Origin: Seonamhaeicola aphaedonensis
GTDB lineage: Bacteria; Bacteroidota; Bacteroidia; Flavobacteriales; Flavobacteriaceae
NCBI RefSeq assembly: GCF_003386195.1
Contig: NZ_QRDX01000009.1
Span: forward strand, 62,001-126,000
DNA length: 64,000 nucleotides
Reading direction: 5' to 3'
A program made the translations under genes and the position numbers. The notes beneath the pieces were generated by a model. It was not told where the DNA came from. It did no database searches and worked only from the letters and a program-made list of their open reading frames with translations. Positions 61,176-64,000 of the stretch are shown here, piece by piece (position 1 is the stretch's first letter; every line of letters begins with the position of its first letter).

Positions 61176-62195
61176 ATGAAAGCATTCAAGTATATTTTAT
61201 TTCTACTGTTCATTGCTATCATTGCCATAGCCATTTATGTTGCTGTACAACCTAATTCATACGAGGTTTCCAGAACCCGAACCATTAAAGCTCCTGCCCC
61301 TGTTATTTATTCCAATGTTATTGATTTTAAAAATTGGGGAGATTGGTCATCGTGGGTAGAAGTTAATCCTGATATAAAAATAACCTTAGCAGATAACACC
61401 AGAGGTGTTGGTGGTTCTTACTCTTGGGAGGATAATGATGGTATTGGTACTATGACTACACTTGAAGCCATTCCTTATACCTCCATAGAACAGGAAATTC
61501 AGTTTGCTGATTTTCCAAAATCTGATATTTCATGGACTTTTAAAGCAACCGATGATGGTGCTACTGATGTTACTTGGACTATTTCTGGAAAAAATTTATC
61601 CTTTGGCTTTAAAGCATTTGCTGCCTTTAACGGAGGAATGGACAAGCAAATTGGCCCACATTACGAACGTAGTTTAGAAAAACTAGATAGCATTATACAA
61701 CTTAAGTTAAAAGCTTTCAGTGTAAATATTGATGGGATTACCGAATATGGTGGTGGCTTTTATATGTATAAAACAACTTCAGCAACGGACACTAATATTA
61801 GCCAAATTATGCAAAAACAATATGCAGATATAATGGACTATATGGCCCAAAATAATATTGTTGCCAGCGGTATGCCATTTACCATTTATAACGAAATGAA
61901 TACAGAAAACGGACATGTTATTATGAGTAATGCCATTCCTACCAGGAGTAAAGTTAATGTTGAATATAGTAGTGAAATTTTATGTGGTTATATACCCAAA
62001 ACCAAGGTACTCAAAACCACATTAAAAGGTAATTACAGTAATTTACCTAAAGCTTGGGAAGCTACTATGAAACATATTGCTGAGAATAGTTTAGAAATGT
62101 CTGGTATAAAACCCTTTGAGATTTACACCAACAACCCGAAAAATTTACCCAATCCAGCCAATTGGGTTACAGAAATATATATTCCAATAAAATAA
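61176..62195 (+). CDS. SRPBCC plus GyrI-like domain protein
   Basis: I chose ATG 61176 (339 aa) because the upstream TTG lies inside the -7 box. The N-terminal hydrophobic helix (KYILFLLFIAIIAIAIYVAV) is a membrane anchor. Residues ~35-180 are a START/SRPBCC-type domain (RTIKAPAPVIYSNVIDFKNWGDWSSW is the standard opening, split over strand and helix). Residues ~185-339 are a GyrI-like effector-binding domain with GGGFYMYKTTS and YEVYT-like EIYTNNP near the C-terminus. Both domains bind small hydrophobic or cationic ligands. The fusion is common in Bacteroidota, with no assigned function. Confidence 0.83.
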   Translation: MKAFKYILFLLFIAIIAIAIYVAVQPNSYEVSRTRTIKAPAPVIYSNVIDFKNWGDWSSWVEVNPDIKITLADNTRGVGGSYSWEDNDGIGTMTTLEAIPYTSIEQEIQFADFPKSDISWTFKATDDGATDVTWTISGKNLSFGFKAFAAFNGGMDKQIGPHYERSLEKLDSIIQLKLKAFSVNIDGITEYGGGFYMYKTTSATDTNISQIMQKQYADIMDYMAQNNIVASGMPFTIYNEMNTENGHVIMSNAIPTRSKVNVEYSSEILCGYIPKTKVLKTTLKGNYSNLPKAWEATMKHIAENSLEMSGIKPFEIYTNNPKNLPNPANWVTEIYIPIK

Positions 62196-62230
62196 TCTGA
62201 ATATTTAATATATTGCAAAGAATCTGTAAA

Positions 62231-62302
62231 TGTTATCCTGAACTCGTTTCGGGGTCTCATTTACTAAGATATTAAGATGCTGAAACAAGTTCAGCATGAC
62301 AA
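62231..62302. repeat. Inverted repeat resembling a dispersed palindromic element
   Basis: The left arm TGTTATCCTGAACTCGTTTC and the right arm, whose reverse complement reads TGTCATGCTGAACTTGTTTC, are ~80 percent alike over ~28 bases and face each other across a short centre. Similar CTGAACTTGTTTCAG palindromes are scattered in many Bacteroidota genomes. No gene is inside. Confidence 0.6.
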
Positions 62303-62322
62303 TTTTATTTTTGGCTGTGTAG

Positions 62323-62688
62323 ATGAAACACATTTTATTAGTTTTTCTTGGTGGAGGCTTTGGTAGTGTTTTGCGCTATGTTATTGGAAAATACTTAAAT
62401 AGCCCATCAAACGGAATACCTTACGGTACTTTTGCTGCGAATATTTTAGGAAGTTTGCTTATTGGTATTATTTTAGGGTTGGCAGCCAAAAATAACTCCT
62501 TAACACAAAGTCAAACCTTATTGCTAGCCACTGGTTTTTGTGGTGGTTTTACCACTTTCTCTACCTTTGCTTACGAAAATCATGTGTTTTTAAAAGCTGG
62601 CGATTTTACGAGTTTTGCTGTTTACACTATGGCCAGTTTTATAATTGGCTTTTTAGCGGTGTTTTTAGGTATGTTTTTGGTAAAATAA
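62323..62688 (+). CDS. crcB: Fluoride efflux channel CrcB/Fluc
   Basis: This 121-aa protein has four membrane helices. Diagnostic motifs are GGGFGSVLRYVIGKYL, PYGTFAANILGSLLIGI with the pore Asn, and GFCGGFTTFSTFAYE with the conserved Phe box. It works as a dual-topology dimer that lets fluoride leave the cell. I see no fluoride riboswitch in the 127 bases upstream, which hold a palindromic repeat instead. Confidence 0.95.
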   Translation: MKHILLVFLGGGFGSVLRYVIGKYLNSPSNGIPYGTFAANILGSLLIGIILGLAAKNNSLTQSQTLLLATGFCGGFTTFSTFAYENHVFLKAGDFTSFAVYTMASFIIGFLAVFLGMFLVK

Positions 62689-62864
62689 AATCTTGATTCT
62701 GCAAAAATTTGAACTATACTTTTAAATCAAAGTTTTCTCCCACAATTATGTTGAATTTATTTTAACATTAAAAACAGATTTTACTTACTTTTAATGGGAT
62801 AAATATAATTCTGATAAAATAATTGTGTTTATTCATATGTTAGCAGAAATTAAAACCATTCTTT

Positions 62865-63164
62865 TTGGAAAAAGTAATTTTCATAAATGAACCAGAAAAA
62901 AGTATAGAAGAAATTCAAAGTCTAATTAAAATCGTTTATAATGGCTTTATGGCTTTAGCAATGGACTATGGCTATTATGTTAAAAATACATTTGGTTCTG
63001 CCAAAGATGGAAAACATGAAATATTTGAACTAAGAGATAGTATAAACTATAGAATTAGAAGTGCAAATCTTCATTTTTATCTTTTGATTGATAGAAAATT
63101 TTTTATCGAACACAGATTTGCTAAAATGCTAAAAAACCCACTGCCTTTAACGGGTATCATATAG
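62865..63164 (+). CDS. N-terminal part of a frame-disrupted HEPN-like gene
   Basis: This open frame of 99 aa has no ATG. It starts from TTG 62865, or from ATG 62837 in another frame with a second frame change. It encodes EKVIFINEPEKSIEEIQSL, VYNGFMALAMDYGYYV and a segment LIDRKFFIEHRFAKMLK before it loses sense at NPLPLTGII-stop. In the -1 frame the sequence from 63131 on reads KKPTAFNGYHIGNPHFEMATDE and runs without a stop into the next frame (63182-63799). The switch point is A AAA AAC at 63131-63137. The two frames together make a ~311-aa protein. On its own this frame is not a complete protein. Confidence 0.6.
   Translation: MEKVIFINEPEKSIEEIQSLIKIVYNGFMALAMDYGYYVKNTFGSAKDGKHEIFELRDSINYRIRSANLHFYLLIDRKFFIEHRFAKMLKNPLPLTGII
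63131..63137 (+). other. A AAA AAC heptamer at the frame switch
   Basis: In the upstream frame the codons are CTA AAA AAC, which is an X XXY YYZ slippery heptamer. A -1 shift here joins the two open frames. The same A-run could equally be a site of a one-base loss. Confidence 0.5.
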
Positions 63165-63181
63165 GTAATCCTCACTTTGAA

Positions 63182-63799
63182 ATGGCCACAGATGAAGTTA
63201 TGGCAATTTATGATAGTATCATTTTTCATTTATCTTCTTCTTTTGATTACTTAGCAATGTTAACTCAATTTATTTTTGGACAAAATCCTCAAAAAAACCT
63301 TCAGTGGATAACGCTTGTAAAGCATTGTTACAATAAAGAAAGTGAATATGGAAAAAGAAAGTTTGTAGATAATATTAAAAGAGTAGATTCTGAATTTGTA
63401 AGTAAGTTTAATGATTACAGGTCTGAGTTAATTCATAGAAAAAAATCAACATCTTTTGCTAATGTGTCTTGGGAATTAAAATCAGGACATGTAACAACTC
63501 AATTTGAATGCTCTGACAAAATTAAATCCAATCTTAAAAAAATTATAAACAAAGATTTAAGGTACTGTATCACATATGCTTCATTCATGGTAATAAAAGA
63601 AACGTTGTTAAAGATATCAGATGTGTTACACGGAATGCACGATGAGTTCAGAGAAAACTATAATCAACTTCCAGTTATGAATAAAGGTGAGTTGCAAATT
63701 TTTTCTATGTCTGGTCGAAATAGCACTCCTGAAAGTCCTTCTGTTAGCTACTGGAAAAAATTTATGGAATACAAAAAAACTTCTGCTAACACCGGCTAA
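63182..63799 (+). CDS. HEPN-like domain, C-terminal part of the disrupted gene
   Basis: The ATG-started 205-aa frame continues, in the same frame, upstream sequence without a start (YHIGNPHFE lies before the ATG), so the ATG at 63182 is probably internal. The protein is helical, with AIYDSIIFHLSSSFDYLAML and, after a variable loop, FNDYRSELIHRKK. RSELIH is the R-x4-H motif that forms the RNase site of HEPN domains. HEPN proteins are common in toxin-antitoxin, abortive-infection and RNA-processing systems. No antitoxin gene is adjacent in the window. Confidence 0.55.
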   Translation: MATDEVMAIYDSIIFHLSSSFDYLAMLTQFIFGQNPQKNLQWITLVKHCYNKESEYGKRKFVDNIKRVDSEFVSKFNDYRSELIHRKKSTSFANVSWELKSGHVTTQFECSDKIKSNLKKIINKDLRYCITYASFMVIKETLLKISDVLHGMHDEFRENYNQLPVMNKGELQIFSMSGRNSTPESPSVSYWKKFMEYKKTSANTG

Positions 63800-63832
63800 A
63801 AAGCATTGCAGATTAAAGTAACTGTGTTCCAT

Positions 63833-63908
63833 CTCAGAGTTAAATCAAATTATTACTCAAGAATTTATTATCTTTTAATTCTCAAAGCAGAACTACGTTA
63901 ACTCTGAG
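63833..63908. repeat. 11-bp inverted repeat
   Basis: CTCAGAGTTAA (63833-63843) and TTAACTCTGAG (63898-63908) are perfect reverse complements flanking 54 AT-rich bases, between the HEPN-like gene and the next start. It could be a weak terminator, an operator or a mobile-repeat remnant. Confidence 0.45.
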
Positions 63909-63927
63909 TTCACTGATAAAAAATTGA

Positions 63928-64000
63928 ATGAAAAATGTAAGTTATCTATTCTTACTTTTAGCCTTGATCGCCGAATTATTTGGAACAGTAGGTGGATTTG
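63928..64000 (+). CDS. Start of a TauE/SafE-like (TSUP) permease, 3' end outside window
   Basis: ATG 63928 opens KNVSYLFLLLALIAELFGTV followed by GGF and runs off the window after 24 residues. The hydrophobic helix with AELFGTVGGF resembles the first helix of sulfite exporter TauE/SafE-type permeases. The fragment is too short for a firm call. Confidence 0.45.
   Translation, partial: MKNVSYLFLLLALIAELFGTVGGF

Noticed and set aside
62196-62322. Fluoride riboswitch before crcB
   Set aside because: The conserved riboswitch core is not present. The region is a palindromic repeat.
63131-63137. Firm call of programmed -1 frameshifting
   Set aside because: There is no clear downstream structure, and the upstream frame lacks an ATG. 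Mutation or sequencing error is as likely.

Overview
The window reads as chromosome of a marine or soil Flavobacteriaceae-type member of the Bacteroidota. The evidence is the low G+C content, Bacteroidota-type -7 boxes (TAnnTTTG) in front of several genes, almost no Shine-Dalgarno sites, three very large surface proteins ending in type B sorting domains of the type IX secretion system (T9SS), and a gene set that is typical of the family. No rRNA, tRNA, CRISPR array or complete insertion sequence was seen.

Layout. 1-3,330: the end of a CCA-adding enzyme, heme A synthase, a pRiA4b ORF-3-like protein and an unnamed protein with a kinase-like residue pattern. 3,440-18,950: an ABC exporter pair, then three tandem T9SS surface proteins (922, 1627 and 1925 aa) built from a distinct N-terminal module, Cys-paired repeats of about 80-90 aa and a type B C-terminal domain. 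19,000-24,500: uvrB, a TerB-like protein, sucC and lysA. 24,700-29,960: a cell-surface cluster with a secreted tandem-domain protein, a tandem NTF2-like lipoprotein, two AlgJ/DltD-like SGNH proteins (the second cut by an amber codon) and an MBOAT acyltransferase.

30,250-39,300 is the most interesting part. It is a tightly packed, one-direction operon of two free-standing FIST sensors, a soluble two-sensor histidine kinase, a membrane TPR histidine kinase, a CheY-like receiver, a receiver fused to a class III nucleotide cyclase, and a three-helix membrane protein of the Pycsar-effector (DUF5706/PycTM) type. Read as a pathway, FIST ligand sensing and two kinases would phosphorylate the receiver-cyclase, whose cyclic nucleotide would act on the PycTM-like protein in the membrane. 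This is a Pycsar-like cyclase/effector pair under two-component control. The wiring is inference.

39,350-49,450: a DUF1624-type membrane acyltransferase, an amino-acid permease, a TolB-like propeller, a DinB-like protein, PPK2, a coiled-coil secreted protein, and a four-gene operon of ABC ATPase, ABC permease, MscS channel and sigma-54 response regulator lacking its DNA-binding domain. 49,750-64,000: dnaJ-grpE, YceI and DUF1080 lipoproteins, a TIGR01777 epimerase, mnmD, an unknown lipoprotein, ilvE, a MazG-like pyrophosphohydrolase, two small membrane proteins, a DPP III-type lipoprotein peptidase, an SRPBCC/GyrI-like protein, crcB, a frame-disrupted HEPN-like gene, and the start of a TauE/SafE-like permease running off the end.
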